A DNA stretch of 64,000 nucleotides, from NCBI GenBank assembly GCA_025210395.1, contig JAOARV010000067.1, positions 186,001 to 250,000 of the forward strand, in the 5' to 3' direction. Both the position numbers and the translations under genes were made by a program. Positions 53,608 to 62,283 of this stretch are shown in pieces. Source of the stretch: Marinisporobacter sp. Its GTDB lineage: Bacteria > Bacillota > Clostridia > Peptostreptococcales > Thermotaleaceae. The notes below the pieces were generated by a model. That model saw only the letters and a list, made by a program, of their open reading frames with translations. It did no database searches and was not told where the DNA came from. Numbering within the stretch: position 1 is the stretch's first letter; each line of letters starts with the position of its first letter.

Positions 53608-54455
53608 TTTTTTATAAATTCCTCTCTTTTTATTCTTGCATCCTCAAATATATTTTCTAAGCTTTCATGATCTTTATTGATGATAGACGCTTTAATATTT
53701 TTCACATATTCTTCAAATTCCTCTATTTTTTCTATTGTATTTTCCCTGTTATCTATTAAAAGGTCTGCCCAAAGCTTTCCATTGAGTCTTGCCACTCTTG
53801 TAGCATCCCTAAAACTCCCTGCTACAAATAAGTGGGTATCCTCCTTTACTCCCTTCATCAATGCAGCTGCCATAATGTGAGGTAATTGACTTGTATAAGC
53901 CATCACTTCATCATGCTTTTGGGGACTGATCTTCATAACATTCTTACAACCTATCCCTTTTACCATTTTTTCTATTAATGCTATATTTTCTTTTTTATTA
54001 TCTTCAGTAGGTGTTAGCATATAATTTGCACCTATAAATATATCCTTTGATGCAAAGGATAATCCCTTATATTCTCTTCCCGCCATAGGATGTCCACCAA
54101 TAAAATCTAAATCGTCTCTTAAAAAGCTATTGACCTCTTTTATTAATGTCTCCTTTGTACCTCCTACATCTGTAATAATGGCTCCCTTTTTAAAGAAATC
54201 CATATTCTCTTTCACAAACTTTGTCATTAAGGCTGGATATACACATAGAATAACTAAATCCGAATTCTTTAAAGGAATTTCTGCATCTGTATATCCCTGA
54301 TCAATAAAGCCCTTTTTTTGGGCAATTTCAATAACTTCTTTATCTATGTCTACTGCCCATAAGTTTTTAGGCTTTAATTCTTTTAGTGCCATAGCATAAG
54401 AACCACCAATAAGCCCTAACCCTACTATAGTAATATTCAAATCAAAACCATCCAA
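53595..54455 (-). CDS. tyrA: prephenate dehydrogenase
   Basis: NAD-dependent oxidative decarboxylation of prephenate to 4-hydroxyphenylpyruvate, the Tyr branch. The dinucleotide loop ITIVGLGLIGGSYA lies at the N-terminus; GGHPMAGREYKG and the SQLPHIMAAALM motif hold substrate residues. The product is 286 residues and lacks the C-terminal ACT domain that gives Tyr feedback in many homologues. No ATG fits: TTG at 54455 has GAGGTGG at correct spacing, and a TTG further up (54497) has none. It follows aroF by 13 bases. Confidence 0.9.
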   Translation of the reverse strand: MDGFDLNITIVGLGLIGGSYAMALKELKPKNLWAVDIDKEVIEIAQKKGFIDQGYTDAEIPLKNSDLVILCVYPALMTKFVKENMDFFKKGAIITDVGGTKETLIKEVNSFLRDDLDFIGGHPMAGREYKGLSFASKDIFIGANYMLTPTEDNKKENIALIEKMVKGIGCKNVMKISPQKHDEVMAYTSQLPHIMAAALMKGVKEDTHLFVAGSFRDATRVARLNGKLWADLLIDNRENTIEKIEEFEEYVKNIKASIINKDHESLENIFEDARIKREEFIKKCQH

Positions 54456-54468
54456 AGAAACCACCTCA

Positions 54469-55482
54469 CTATAGTTTTTTATTTTCAATAGTTGCAATTT
54501 TCTTTAATGTTTTTGTTAATGAATCAAATCTCTCAGGGGTTATAGATTGCTGTCCATCACATTTTGCATTTGATGGATCATTATGCACTTCAATCATTAA
54601 CCCATCTGCCCCAACAGTAATAGCAGCTTTTGCAAGAGGTTCTACTAACCACCAAAGTCCTCCTGCATGACTTGGATCTACAATTACTGGTAAGTGACTT
54701 AATTTCTTTATTACAGGGATAGCACTTAAATCTAATGTATTTCTTGTATATTTTTCAAAGGTTCTTACTCCTCTTTCACAAAGAATTACATTTTCATTCC
54801 CTTCAGACATAATATATTCAGCAGCCATTAGCAATTCTTCAATAGTTGCAGACATTCCTCTCTTTAATAATATAGGCTTATCTGTTTTTCCAACGGCTTT
54901 TAATAAATCAAAGTTTTGCATATTTCTTGCACCAATCTGAATAACATCTACATCTTCTACAAAACGGTCAATATAATCTGTTGTCATAAGCTCTGTGACA
55001 ATAGGAAGTCCTGTCTTTTCCCTTGCTATCTTTAATAATTCAAGCCCTTCCTCTCTTAATCCTTGGAAGCTATATGGGGATGTTCTTGGTTTAAATGCTC
55101 CACCTCTTAAGAAAGTTGCTCCTGATGCTTTTACTTGTTCTGCTATAGTAACTATTTGTTCTTCATTTTCTACTGAACAAGGACCTGCAATAATAGCTAA
55201 TTTTTCTCCTCCGATACTACTATTTCCTATATTTATAACAGAATCCTCTGGGTGAAAAAGTCTATTTACCTTTTTGTAAGGTTCTTGTACATGCATTACT
55301 TTTTCAACATATCTATTTGCCTTAATTAAGTCTGGATCAATCTTGCTTGTATCTCCTACAAGTCCTAGGATCTGTCTATTTTCTCCTATTGTTTCATACA
55401 CTTCACAACCTAAGCTTTCCATCTTTCTCTTGATTTTTTCAATATCCTCTTGTGCTGTTTTTGGTTTAATTACAATTACCAT
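54469..55482 (-). CDS. aroF: DAHP synthase (copy 1)
   Basis: First shikimate enzyme: condenses phosphoenolpyruvate and erythrose-4-phosphate. The 337-residue product has an N-terminal ferredoxin-like regulatory domain (about 1-70, as in the Thermotoga-type enzymes where it mediates Tyr feedback) and a TIM-barrel core with AGPCSVENEEQ, RGGAFKPRTSPYSFQG, LLKRGMSATIEE, CERGVRTFE and VDPSHAGG. The ATG at 55482 follows TAGGAGGG. It heads aroF-tyrA-aroB-aroA-aroC-pheA-aroE-aroK-aroQ and is controlled by the leader peptide and attenuator just upstream. It is a close paralogue of the copy at 55896-56912. Confidence 0.95.
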   Translation of the reverse strand: MVIVIKPKTAQEDIEKIKRKMESLGCEVYETIGENRQILGLVGDTSKIDPDLIKANRYVEKVMHVQEPYKKVNRLFHPEDSVINIGNSSIGGEKLAIIAGPCSVENEEQIVTIAEQVKASGATFLRGGAFKPRTSPYSFQGLREEGLELLKIAREKTGLPIVTELMTTDYIDRFVEDVDVIQIGARNMQNFDLLKAVGKTDKPILLKRGMSATIEELLMAAEYIMSEGNENVILCERGVRTFEKYTRNTLDLSAIPVIKKLSHLPVIVDPSHAGGLWWLVEPLAKAAITVGADGLMIEVHNDPSNAKCDGQQSITPERFDSLTKTLKKIATIENKKL

Positions 55483-55505
55483 TTTTATCCCTCCTATTTT
55501 TTTTA

Positions 55506-55538
55506 TAAAAAAAAGAAGACTCATCTAATGAGTCTTCT
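55506..55538 (-). terminator. attenuator terminator of aroF copy 1
   Basis: On the minus strand AGAAGACTCAT and ATGAGTCTTCT form a perfect 11-bp stem with a three-base loop, followed by eight T. It lies 36 bases after the leader-peptide stop and 23 bases before aroF. The 5' arm contains CTCATTAGA, exact complement of TCTAATGAG (plus 55605-55613) near the end of the leader ORF, which can form an antiterminator. Confidence 0.85.
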
Positions 55539-55574
55539 GATTAATCTATACTATACTTTTATAGCATAAAATAT

Positions 55575-55736
55575 TTATACAGAAATACATATACTTTTAT
55601 TATTCTCATTAGAAAAGGTTTTTATTATTTTTTTGTAGAACAAATAGCTAGCGCTAAAGTAAAAATAGCCCCAGATAAAGTAAAAACTAAAAAATATATT
55701 TTGTTCTACATTTCCCTTTCTAATAAGTTTTTCCAT
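55575..55736 (-). CDS. Phe/Tyr/Trp-rich leader peptide of aroF copy 1
   Basis: A 53-codon reading frame with a perfect GGAGG site eight bases before the ATG. Residues 15-34 hold seven Phe, five Tyr and one Trp in 20 positions (for example FFSFYF and YFYF), flanked by MEKLIRKGNVEQ and a Lys-rich end. An independent promoter lies upstream and an intrinsic terminator downstream. I read it as a regulatory leader peptide: ribosome stalling at scarce aromatic codons would favour the antiterminator formed by 55605-55613. The hydrophobic run could also form one membrane helix, so a small membrane protein is an alternative. Confidence 0.8.
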   Translation of the reverse strand: MEKLIRKGNVEQNIFFSFYFIWGYFYFSASYLFYKKIIKTFSNENNKSICISV

Positions 55737-55782
55737 TTTGTATTCCTCCAAACATTTATTTAAAATTTATTTATAGTTTGAA

Positions 55783-55810
55783 ATTATATCACAAAAAATC
55801 TAAAAGTCAA
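55783..55810 (-). promoter_or_regulatory. promoter of leader peptide 1 and the aro operon
   Basis: On the minus strand TTGACT (55805-55810), a 16-base spacer and TATAAT (55783-55788) form a near-consensus promoter about 47 bases before the leader ATG. The remaining bases up to aroF copy 2 (55811-55895) show no clear terminator. Confidence 0.78.
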
Positions 55811-55895
55811 TAAAATCGTGTATATTTTCCAATATTTTCGAATTATTCTTATTGTTTTGTAAATTCTCATTGAGTCTTTAGCCTTCACATTCTCA

Positions 55896-56912
55896 TTATT
55901 TGATCTCTTTTCCCACTAACTTTGCAATATCTTTTATGGAGCTTACTAATGATCTTAATTTTTCAGGCTTAATAGACTGCTGTCCATCACATAAAGCATT
56001 GGCAGGATCATTGTGTACCTCAATCATTAATCCATCAGCACCTACTGCTACAGCCGCCTTTGCCAATGGTTCTACTAACCACCATAGTCCTGCTGCATGA
56101 CTAGGATCTACAATAACTGGTAAATGACTTAATTTCTTTATAATAGGAATAGCACTTATATCTAATGTATTTCTAGTATATTTTTCAAAGGTTCTTATCC
56201 CTCTTTCACAAAGAATGATTCTTTCATTTCCTTCAGACATAATATATTCAGCAGCCATTAATAATTCTTCAATAGTTGCAGACATACCTCTCTTTAATAA
56301 AATAGGCTTATTCGTCTTTCCTACTTCTTTTAGTAAATCAAAATTTTGCATATTTCTTGCACCGATTTGAATCACATCTACATCTTCAACAAACTTTTCA
56401 ATCAAGTAAGGAGACATGAGTTCTGTTACAATAGGTAATCCGGTTTCTCTTCTTGCTGTTTTTAGTAGATCTAGGCCTTCATCCATTAGTCCTTGAAAAC
56501 TGTATGGAGATGTTCTTGGTTTATATGCACCTCCCCTTAGAAAAGATGCTCCTATTTCCTTTATTTCCTTTGCAATACCTACTATTTGTTCCTCGCTTTC
56601 TACGGAACAGGGGCCTGCAATAATAGAGAAGCCATCTCCTCCAATTGTTCTATCATTTACTGATATACACGTATCTTCAGGATGAAAAAGCCTATTTACT
56701 TTTTTATAGGGTTCCTGAACAAAGATTAATTTTTCTACATTTCTATTTGCTTGAATTTGATTTGGGTCAATTTTACTTGTATCTCCTACTAGCCCTAATA
56801 AATGATAATTTTGCCCCTTTGATTCATGGATTTCACAGCCTAAACTTTTCATCTTTCTTTTAATTTTTTCAATTTCACTTTGTACTGTTTTCGGTCTCAT
56901 TACAATAATCAT
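55896..56912 (-). CDS. aroF: DAHP synthase (copy 2)
   Basis: Second DAHP synthase, 338 residues, with most positions identical to copy 1: FVQEPYKKVNRLFHPED, AGPCSVESEEQ, RGGAYKPRTSPYSFQG, LLKRGMSATIEE and VDPSHAAG. Differences cluster in the N-terminal regulatory domain (about 1-70) and the C-terminus, which suggests different feedback ligands. The ATG at 56912 follows GGAGGTATAAG. It has its own promoter, leader peptide and attenuator, and reads toward leader 1 with no clear terminator between, so read-through into the aro operon is possible. Confidence 0.95.
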   Translation of the reverse strand: MIIVMRPKTVQSEIEKIKRKMKSLGCEIHESKGQNYHLLGLVGDTSKIDPNQIQANRNVEKLIFVQEPYKKVNRLFHPEDTCISVNDRTIGGDGFSIIAGPCSVESEEQIVGIAKEIKEIGASFLRGGAYKPRTSPYSFQGLMDEGLDLLKTARRETGLPIVTELMSPYLIEKFVEDVDVIQIGARNMQNFDLLKEVGKTNKPILLKRGMSATIEELLMAAEYIMSEGNERIILCERGIRTFEKYTRNTLDISAIPIIKKLSHLPVIVDPSHAAGLWWLVEPLAKAAVAVGADGLMIEVHNDPANALCDGQQSIKPEKLRSLVSSIKDIAKLVGKEIK

Positions 56913-56940
56913 ATTCTTATACCTCCTCAAATTTTAATTT

Positions 56941-56970
56941 AAAAAAGAAGACTCATCTAATGAGCCTTCT
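56941..56970 (-). terminator. attenuator terminator of aroF copy 2
   Basis: On the minus strand AGAAGGCTCAT pairs with ATGAGTCTTCT (one G-T pair) around TAG, followed by TTTTTT. It is nearly the same sequence as attenuator 1. CTCATTAG in the 5' arm can pair with TTAATGAG (plus 57043-57050) near the end of the leader ORF, eight pairs with one wobble. Confidence 0.82.
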
Positions 56971-57012
56971 TTTTATAAAACTATACGATCACTTTATAGG
57001 GATAACCCTATT

Positions 57013-57171
57013 TTATACAGAAATATAAAAATTTATAATTCTCTCATTAAAAAAGGAATCTTTTATTTTTTTGTAGAACAAGTAACCAGCACCATAATAA
57101 TAGTCCCAGCTAAAATAAAAACTAAAATTATTAAATTGTTCTACATTTCCCTTTCTAAAAAGTTTTTCCAT
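57013..57171 (-). CDS. Tyr/Phe/Trp-rich leader peptide of aroF copy 2
   Basis: A 52-codon frame with GGAGG eight bases before the ATG, paralogous to leader 1: both start MEKL-x-RKGNVEQ, share YLFYKK and end ISV. Residues 13-33 contain five Phe, six Tyr (including a YYY run at 24-26) and one Trp. It is preceded by a strong promoter and followed by an intrinsic terminator with a complementary segment inside the frame. Best read as the leader peptide of an attenuator; relative to leader 1 the balance shifts to Tyr. A tiny membrane protein is the alternative. Confidence 0.8.
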   Translation of the reverse strand: MEKLFRKGNVEQFNNFSFYFSWDYYYGAGYLFYKKIKDSFFNERIINFYISV

Positions 57172-57220
57172 TTTCTTTTCCTCCAAGTTGAATTTTTAGA
57201 AATTATTTTATTTTCATAAA

Positions 57221-57248
57221 ATTATATCAGAATCATTTCATATGTCAA
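57221..57248 (-). promoter_or_regulatory. promoter of leader peptide 2 and aroF copy 2
   Basis: On the minus strand a consensus TTGACA (57243-57248), 16 bases, and TATAAT (57221-57226), about 50 bases before the leader ATG. It lies between trpA and the leader, so aroF copy 2 can be transcribed apart from trp. Confidence 0.85.
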
Positions 57249-57323
57249 TAAAATATTATATATTTAAAAATATATTTGAATCTTTATTGTTTTTTATAAG
57301 TCATCACTATTCTTCCTATTTAT

Positions 57324-58118
57324 TTAATGGATTGCTTCATGTAATCTATTTACAAACTCAAAAACTTTTTCTTCAATATTGCTTTCTTTTATTCCTTCTT
57401 CTATTTTTTTGATTATAGCACTTCCAACAATCAATCCATCCCCTAGTCCCTTTAATTCTTTTATTGCTTCTTCATTGGATATACCAAAGCCAATGGCTAA
57501 AGGAGTATCTGTATATTTTCTAACTTTATTGATAAAACCTGATAAATCTTTTTCAAAGCTCTCTCTCATGCCTGTTACACCTATTGATGAAATACAATAA
57601 ACAAACCCCTCCGTATCTGAAACGATTTCTTTTATTCTATCTTCAGATGTAGGCGCAACAAGAGGTATTAAGTCCATAGGATAATCTTTCATCATCTCAT
57701 TTAATTCTTTTTTCTCTTCTAATGGTAAATCTGGAATAATCAATCCATCAATACCGTAATCTCTACAATTATTTAGAAATTTTTCTATCCCGTATCTAAA
57801 AACAGAATTATAATATAACATAAATACAAGAGGAATATCTGTCTTCTCTCTTAGTTTTGATACCATATCAAAAATAGAATCCATATTTGTTCCGTTCTTT
57901 AATGCCCTCCCAGCAGCTCTTTGTATCACAGGCCCATCCGCTAATGGATCTGAATAAGGAATCCCTAGCTCAACTATGTCAACTCCTGCTTCTTCCATTT
58001 TCAAGATCAAATTTATGGTAGTCTGAAGATCTGGATCTCCACTTGTTATATAAGAAATCAGTGCTTTTTCATTTTTTTCTCTTAATATATTAAATTTTTT
58101 CGTTATTCTACTCTTCAT
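57324..58118 (-). CDS. trpA: tryptophan synthase alpha subunit
   Basis: Splits indole-3-glycerol phosphate and channels indole to TrpB. The 264-residue TIM-barrel has the catalytic Glu in [20 protein letters not shown] (near 45-65, with the catalytic Asp nearby), PLVAPTS and the phosphate-binding end [11 protein letters not shown] / GSAIIKKIE. The ATG at 58118 has GGGAGTG; an open TTG five codons earlier overlaps that site. It overlaps trpB by 11 bases and ends the trp operon. Confidence 0.95.
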   Translation of the reverse strand: MKSRITKKFNILREKNEKALISYITSGDPDLQTTINLILKMEEAGVDIVELGIPYSDPLADGPVIQRAAGRALKNGTNMDSIFDMVSKLREKTDIPLVFMLYYNSVFRYGIEKFLNNCRDYGIDGLIIPDLPLEEKKELNEMMKDYPMDLIPLVAPTSEDRIKEIVSDTEGFVYCISSIGVTGMRESFEKDLSGFINKVRKYTDTPLAIGFGISNEEAIKELKGLGDGLIVGSAIIKKIEEGIKESNIEEKVFEFVNRLHEAIH

Positions 58119-59307
58119 TTTTTTCACTCCCAACAGCGTTTAATATAGTATCTATATCCTTATCCCCTCTCCCAGATAAATTTACTACAATGATCTCATC
58201 CTTTCTCGTATTTGGTACTAATTTCATCAAATACGCAATGGCATGGGCACTTTCAAGGGCAGGAATAATCCCTTCTACTTTCGTTAAATATTGAAACCCT
58301 TCAACTGCTTCATTATCATCGATCACTTCATATTTTGCTCTACCTATAGAATGATAGTATGCATGTTCTGGTCCTATTCCTGGATAATCTAGCCCTGCTG
58401 ATATAGAATATACTGGCATAATTTGTCCATACTCATCCTGAAGTAAATAAGTCATCATCCCATGAATTACCCCCATAGAACCCTTGCTAATGGTAGCTGC
58501 ATGTTGATCTGTATCAATCCCTAGTCCACCTGCTTCAACACCGTATATTTTTACATCTACCTCCTTTGCAAATGGATAAAATAACCCCATTGCATTACTT
58601 CCTCCACCTACACAAGCTACTAAATAATCTGGAAGTCTTCCTTCCTTTTCTATAATTTGTTCCTTTACTTCATCTCCAATGATTCTCTGAAAATCTCTTA
58701 CCATTGTTGGATAAGGATGAGGTCCCACAACAGAACCAATTACATAAAATGTATGGCCAACATTTGAAACCCAATCTCTTATAGCTTCGTTTGTAGCATC
58801 CTTTAGAGTTTTTGTCCCTGAGGTTACTGAATTAACCTTTGCTCCAAGTAATCTCATCTTAAATACATTTAACGATTGTCTTTGTACATCCTCTTCTCCC
58901 ATATAAATTTCACACTTTAATCCAAACATAGCACATATTGTAGCTGTTGCTACGCCATGCTGACCCGCTCCTGTTTCTGCTATAATACGTTTTTTGCCCA
59001 TTCGCCTTGCCAATAGAACTTGACCAATTACATTATTAATTTTATGAGCCCCTGTATGGTTTAAATCTTCTCTCTTAAGATAAATCTTTCCTCCACCTAA
59101 CTGCTTCGTTAAATTTTCTGCATAATATAATGGTGTAGGTCTTCCTGAATATTCCTTCACATAATACGCATATGCTTTTAAAAAGCTTTCATCATTCTTT
59201 GCCTTTATAAATGCTCTTTCTAATTCTATTAAAGCATTCATTAACGTTTCTGGTACAAATTGACCTCCAAATTTACCAAACCTTTTCGTCATATTTTTTT
59301 TATCCAC
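58108..59307 (-). CDS. trpB: tryptophan synthase beta subunit
   Basis: PLP enzyme joining indole and serine. The PLP Lys is in [14 protein letters not shown] (near 90), and the phosphate loop GGGSNAMG is near 230. The 399-residue length and the N-terminus [15 protein letters not shown] match the TrpB1 type. The start is GTG at 59307 behind GAGGGG and overlaps trpF by eight bases; the ATG five codons later is less well placed. Confidence 0.95.
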   Translation of the reverse strand: MDKKNMTKRFGKFGGQFVPETLMNALIELERAFIKAKNDESFLKAYAYYVKEYSGRPTPLYYAENLTKQLGGGKIYLKREDLNHTGAHKINNVIGQVLLARRMGKKRIIAETGAGQHGVATATICAMFGLKCEIYMGEEDVQRQSLNVFKMRLLGAKVNSVTSGTKTLKDATNEAIRDWVSNVGHTFYVIGSVVGPHPYPTMVRDFQRIIGDEVKEQIIEKEGRLPDYLVACVGGGSNAMGLFYPFAKEVDVKIYGVEAGGLGIDTDQHAATISKGSMGVIHGMMTYLLQDEYGQIMPVYSISAGLDYPGIGPEHAYYHSIGRAKYEVIDDNEAVEGFQYLTKVEGIIPALESAHAIAYLMKLVPNTRKDEIIVVNLSGRGDKDIDTILNAVGSEKNEE

Positions 59308-59911
59308 ACGATCCCCTCACATTCTCAATAAATTTTTTCATTTTTTCAAAATCCTTCACACCATCCACTTCAACTCCGCTACTTACATCTAAAACCTGAG
59401 GATTTACAGCTTCAATTGATTTCTCCGCATTTTGAGGGTTTAATCCTCCTGCTAAAATAACAAATTTATTTTCACTAATATTTGATACAATTTCCCAATT
59501 GAAAACTTTCCCTGTTCCTCCATAAGTTCCTTTTGTATACGTATCTAATAAAAATCCATCCACATTATATTTTTCTAATTGTTTCAAGCTATCTGAATCT
59601 TTTATTCTAAATGCTTTCCACACCTTATTTTCAAAAGAATTACAATATAAAGGATCTTCATCTCCATGAAATTGGAGTATATCTAATTCACAGAATTTTG
59701 CAATTCCCTTTACTTCCTCCATAGGATGATTTAAAAATACCCCTACCTTTTTTATACTTTTATCTAAACCCATGATTAATTCTCTTGCTCTATATTTATC
59801 AATTTGCCTACTACTTTTTGCAAATACAAATCCAATATAATCTGGTTTAAGCTTATTTGCATAGTAAATATCTTCTTCTCTTTTCAATCCACATATTTTT
59901 ATCTTGGTCAC
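59300..59911 (-). CDS. trpF: phosphoribosylanthranilate isomerase
   Basis: Amadori rearrangement of phosphoribosylanthranilate. The 203-residue TIM-barrel starts [12 protein letters not shown] with the catalytic Cys, and has the catalytic Asp in [44 protein letters not shown] closes it. GTG at 59911 overlaps the trpC stop in GTGA, so translation is coupled. Confidence 0.93.
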   Translation of the reverse strand: MTKIKICGLKREEDIYYANKLKPDYIGFVFAKSSRQIDKYRARELIMGLDKSIKKVGVFLNHPMEEVKGIAKFCELDILQFHGDEDPLYCNSFENKVWKAFRIKDSDSLKQLEKYNVDGFLLDTYTKGTYGGTGKVFNWEIVSNISENKFVILAGGLNPQNAEKSIEAVNPQVLDVSSGVEVDGVKDFEKMKKFIENVRGSCG

Positions 59912-60690
59912 CCCATCTCCCCCTTAATTTCTCTTATCTTTGCATCTATTGATTTTGCTCTCATCAAGCTTTCTCCTATTAATACACCATCCACACCTAT
60001 TTTTTTTAGAAACTCCATATCTTTTCTTGTATGGATTCCACTTTCACTAATTACAATTTTTCCTTTTGGTATATATTCTATCAATTTTTCTGTTGTCTCA
60101 AGTGTTGTTTCAAATGTCCTTAAATCCCTGTTATTAATCCCAATAATATCTGCTCCTGTACTCAATACAGTTTCTAGTTCATATTGATCATGAACTTCTA
60201 CCAAACACGCACTTCCTAAATTTGTTGCTACCTTTTGAAATTCAATCAATTCTCTTCTTGATAAAATCCCTGCAATCAACAGAATTGCATCTGCTCCTAG
60301 AACCTTTGCTTGATAAATTTGATAAGGATCAATGATAAAATCCTTTCTTAAAATGGGAATAGATGTTTGTTTTTTTATCTCTGATAGATATTCGTCTTTC
60401 CCTTGAAAAAATCTATCTTCTGTTAGTACGGATATTGCATCAACCTTATTTTCATCATAAATTTTCGCAATAGCAATAGGATCAAAAGCTTCTCTTATAA
60501 CCCCCTTAGAAGGAGATGCTTTTTTTACCTCAGCAATAATACTTATATCTGGATTCTCTTTTATGCATTTCTTAAAATCTCTCCTTTTATCACCTAAATC
60601 TATTTCCTTTATCAGTTGATTTAAAGAAGTATTTTTCTTATCTTCTTCCAATTTTTTTCTTTTATAGTCAACAATTTTTTCTAAAATCAT
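59908..60690 (-). CDS. trpC: indole-3-glycerol phosphate synthase
   Basis: Ring closure to indole-3-glycerol phosphate. Of 260 residues, IIAEVKKASPSKGVI (near 50-64) carries the catalytic Lys, FFQGKDEYLSEIKK and LRKDFIIDPYQIYQA follow, and ISESGIHTRKD and GVLIGESLM bind phosphate. It begins in the last codons of trpD (four-base overlap) and overlaps trpF by four. Confidence 0.95.
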   Translation of the reverse strand: MILEKIVDYKRKKLEEDKKNTSLNQLIKEIDLGDKRRDFKKCIKENPDISIIAEVKKASPSKGVIREAFDPIAIAKIYDENKVDAISVLTEDRFFQGKDEYLSEIKKQTSIPILRKDFIIDPYQIYQAKVLGADAILLIAGILSRRELIEFQKVATNLGSACLVEVHDQYELETVLSTGADIIGINNRDLRTFETTLETTEKLIEYIPKGKIVISESGIHTRKDMEFLKKIGVDGVLIGESLMRAKSIDAKIREIKGEMG

Positions 60691-61706
60691 CTTTTCATCT
60701 CCTGACTAAACTTTACTAATTGGTTTAATTTTTCTAAAGCCAGTCCTGTATCTATAATTTCTTTTGCTTTATCTATTCCAGCTTCTAAAGAAGTGGTCTT
60801 TTTTCCAACATATATGGCCGCTCCAGCATTCAGTAAAACCATATTTCTCTTTGCTCCTCTTTCCCCTTTTAATATATTTAATAAAATCTGTGCATTTTCT
60901 TTTGGTTCTCCTCCTATGATCTCCTCTTTATTAGTCAGAGGTATATCAAATTTTCTTGGATCAATATAGTAGGTATTTATTTTTCCACTCTTTAATTCAC
61001 TAATCTTTGTTTTTGTAGTAATAGTAATCTCATCTAAACCATCTAATCCATGTACAACCATAGCTCTCTCAACACCTAATTCCTTTAAAACCCCTGCTAA
61101 AACTGGTGTCAAACTTTCATCAAACACTCCCAGAACTTGCCCATTGACTCTTGCCGGATTAGTTAAGGGCCCTAGTACATTAAATATAGTTCTTACCCCT
61201 AATTCTCTTCTTGGTTGTATTGCATATTTCATGGCTTTATGGTATTTTGGTGCAAACATAAATCCTATATTGATTTTCTCTACACATTTTTCTACCTCTA
61301 TAGGACTTAAATTAATATTTACTCCTAAATGGTCTAATACATCTGCACTTCCACATTTGCTTGAAACAGATCGATTTCCATGCTTTAATACTGTAACATC
61401 TGCACCTGCAGCAACAAATGCTACTACTGTTGAGACGTTAAATGTATTCCCACCATCTCCACCTGTTCCACATGTATCAATTGCATACTTACTCTTTATA
61501 TCCACCCTTAATGATTTATCTCTCATGACCTTAGCAGCACCAGTGATCTCCTCTAATGTTTCCCCTTTCATTCGAAGAGCTATCAAAAACCCTCCTATTT
61601 GTGATGATGTTGCCTTTCCCTCCATAATCATATTCATAACATGAATCATTTCTTTTTCTGTCAAATCTTTATTTTTAATAACTTGATCTATAGCAAACTT
61701 CAACAC
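60687..61706 (-). CDS. trpD: anthranilate phosphoribosyltransferase
   Basis: Adds phosphoribose to anthranilate. The PRPP loop GTGGDGGNTFNVST is near residue 80; KHGNRSVSSKCGSADVL and GVRTIFNVLGPLTNPA follow as usual. Two GTG codons are possible: the one at 61715 overlaps the GGGAGG site, so GTG at 61706 with eight-base spacing is chosen (339 residues). Not fused to trpG. Follows trpG by 13 bases and overlaps trpC by four. Confidence 0.94.
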   Translation of the reverse strand: MLKFAIDQVIKNKDLTEKEMIHVMNMIMEGKATSSQIGGFLIALRMKGETLEEITGAAKVMRDKSLRVDIKSKYAIDTCGTGGDGGNTFNVSTVVAFVAAGADVTVLKHGNRSVSSKCGSADVLDHLGVNINLSPIEVEKCVEKINIGFMFAPKYHKAMKYAIQPRRELGVRTIFNVLGPLTNPARVNGQVLGVFDESLTPVLAGVLKELGVERAMVVHGLDGLDEITITTKTKISELKSGKINTYYIDPRKFDIPLTNKEEIIGGEPKENAQILLNILKGERGAKRNMVLLNAGAAIYVGKKTTSLEAGIDKAKEIIDTGLALEKLNQLVKFSQEMKR

Positions 61707-61719
61707 ATTCTCCACCTCC

Positions 61720-62283
61720 CTATAATTCTAAAAAATTTTTCAATATTTCTTTTCCATATTCCGTAGAAATAGATTCAGGATGAAACTGTACTCCAAATAT
61801 AGGATATTTTTTATGCTTTAGCCCCATAATTTCACCTTCAAGAGTTTTAGCTGTAATTACTAATTCATCTGTAATAGAAGCTGGATCTACAATCAAAGAA
61901 TGATATCTTGTTACAGTTAATGGATTTTTAATATTCTTAAATAAATCCACTTCATTATGATGAATCTTTGAAGTTTTCCCATGCACCATATTTTTAGCAT
62001 GTACAATTACTCCTCCAAACACTTCTCCAATTGCCTGATGTCCAAGACATACCCCTAGTGTTGGAATATCCTTCCCAAAGGTTTTAATCATCTCCATAGA
62101 TATTCCTGAATCCTTTGGAAAACCTGGTCCTGGAGAAATAATCACATGGGTAATATTCATTTTTTTTAAATCTCCTATTGTTACTTCATCATTTCTAAAA
62201 ACTTTAACATCTGGATTGATTTCTCCAACATATTGATACAAATTGTAGGTAAATGAATCATAATTATCAATGATTACGATCAT
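61720..62283 (-). CDS. trpG: anthranilate synthase glutamine amidotransferase subunit
   Basis: Supplies ammonia from glutamine to TrpE. The 187-residue class I amidotransferase has the nucleophile Cys in GVCLGHQAIGE (near 78), and His-Glu in GVQFHPESIST (near 168). The ATG lies in the last codons of trpE (ATGA overlap), giving 1:1 translation. In some bacilli the same subunit also serves p-aminobenzoate synthase (PabA); its position here indicates the Trp role. Confidence 0.94.
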   Translation of the reverse strand: MIVIIDNYDSFTYNLYQYVGEINPDVKVFRNDEVTIGDLKKMNITHVIISPGPGFPKDSGISMEMIKTFGKDIPTLGVCLGHQAIGEVFGGVIVHAKNMVHGKTSKIHHNEVDLFKNIKNPLTVTRYHSLIVDPASITDELVITAKTLEGEIMGLKHKKYPIFGVQFHPESISTEYGKEILKNFLEL

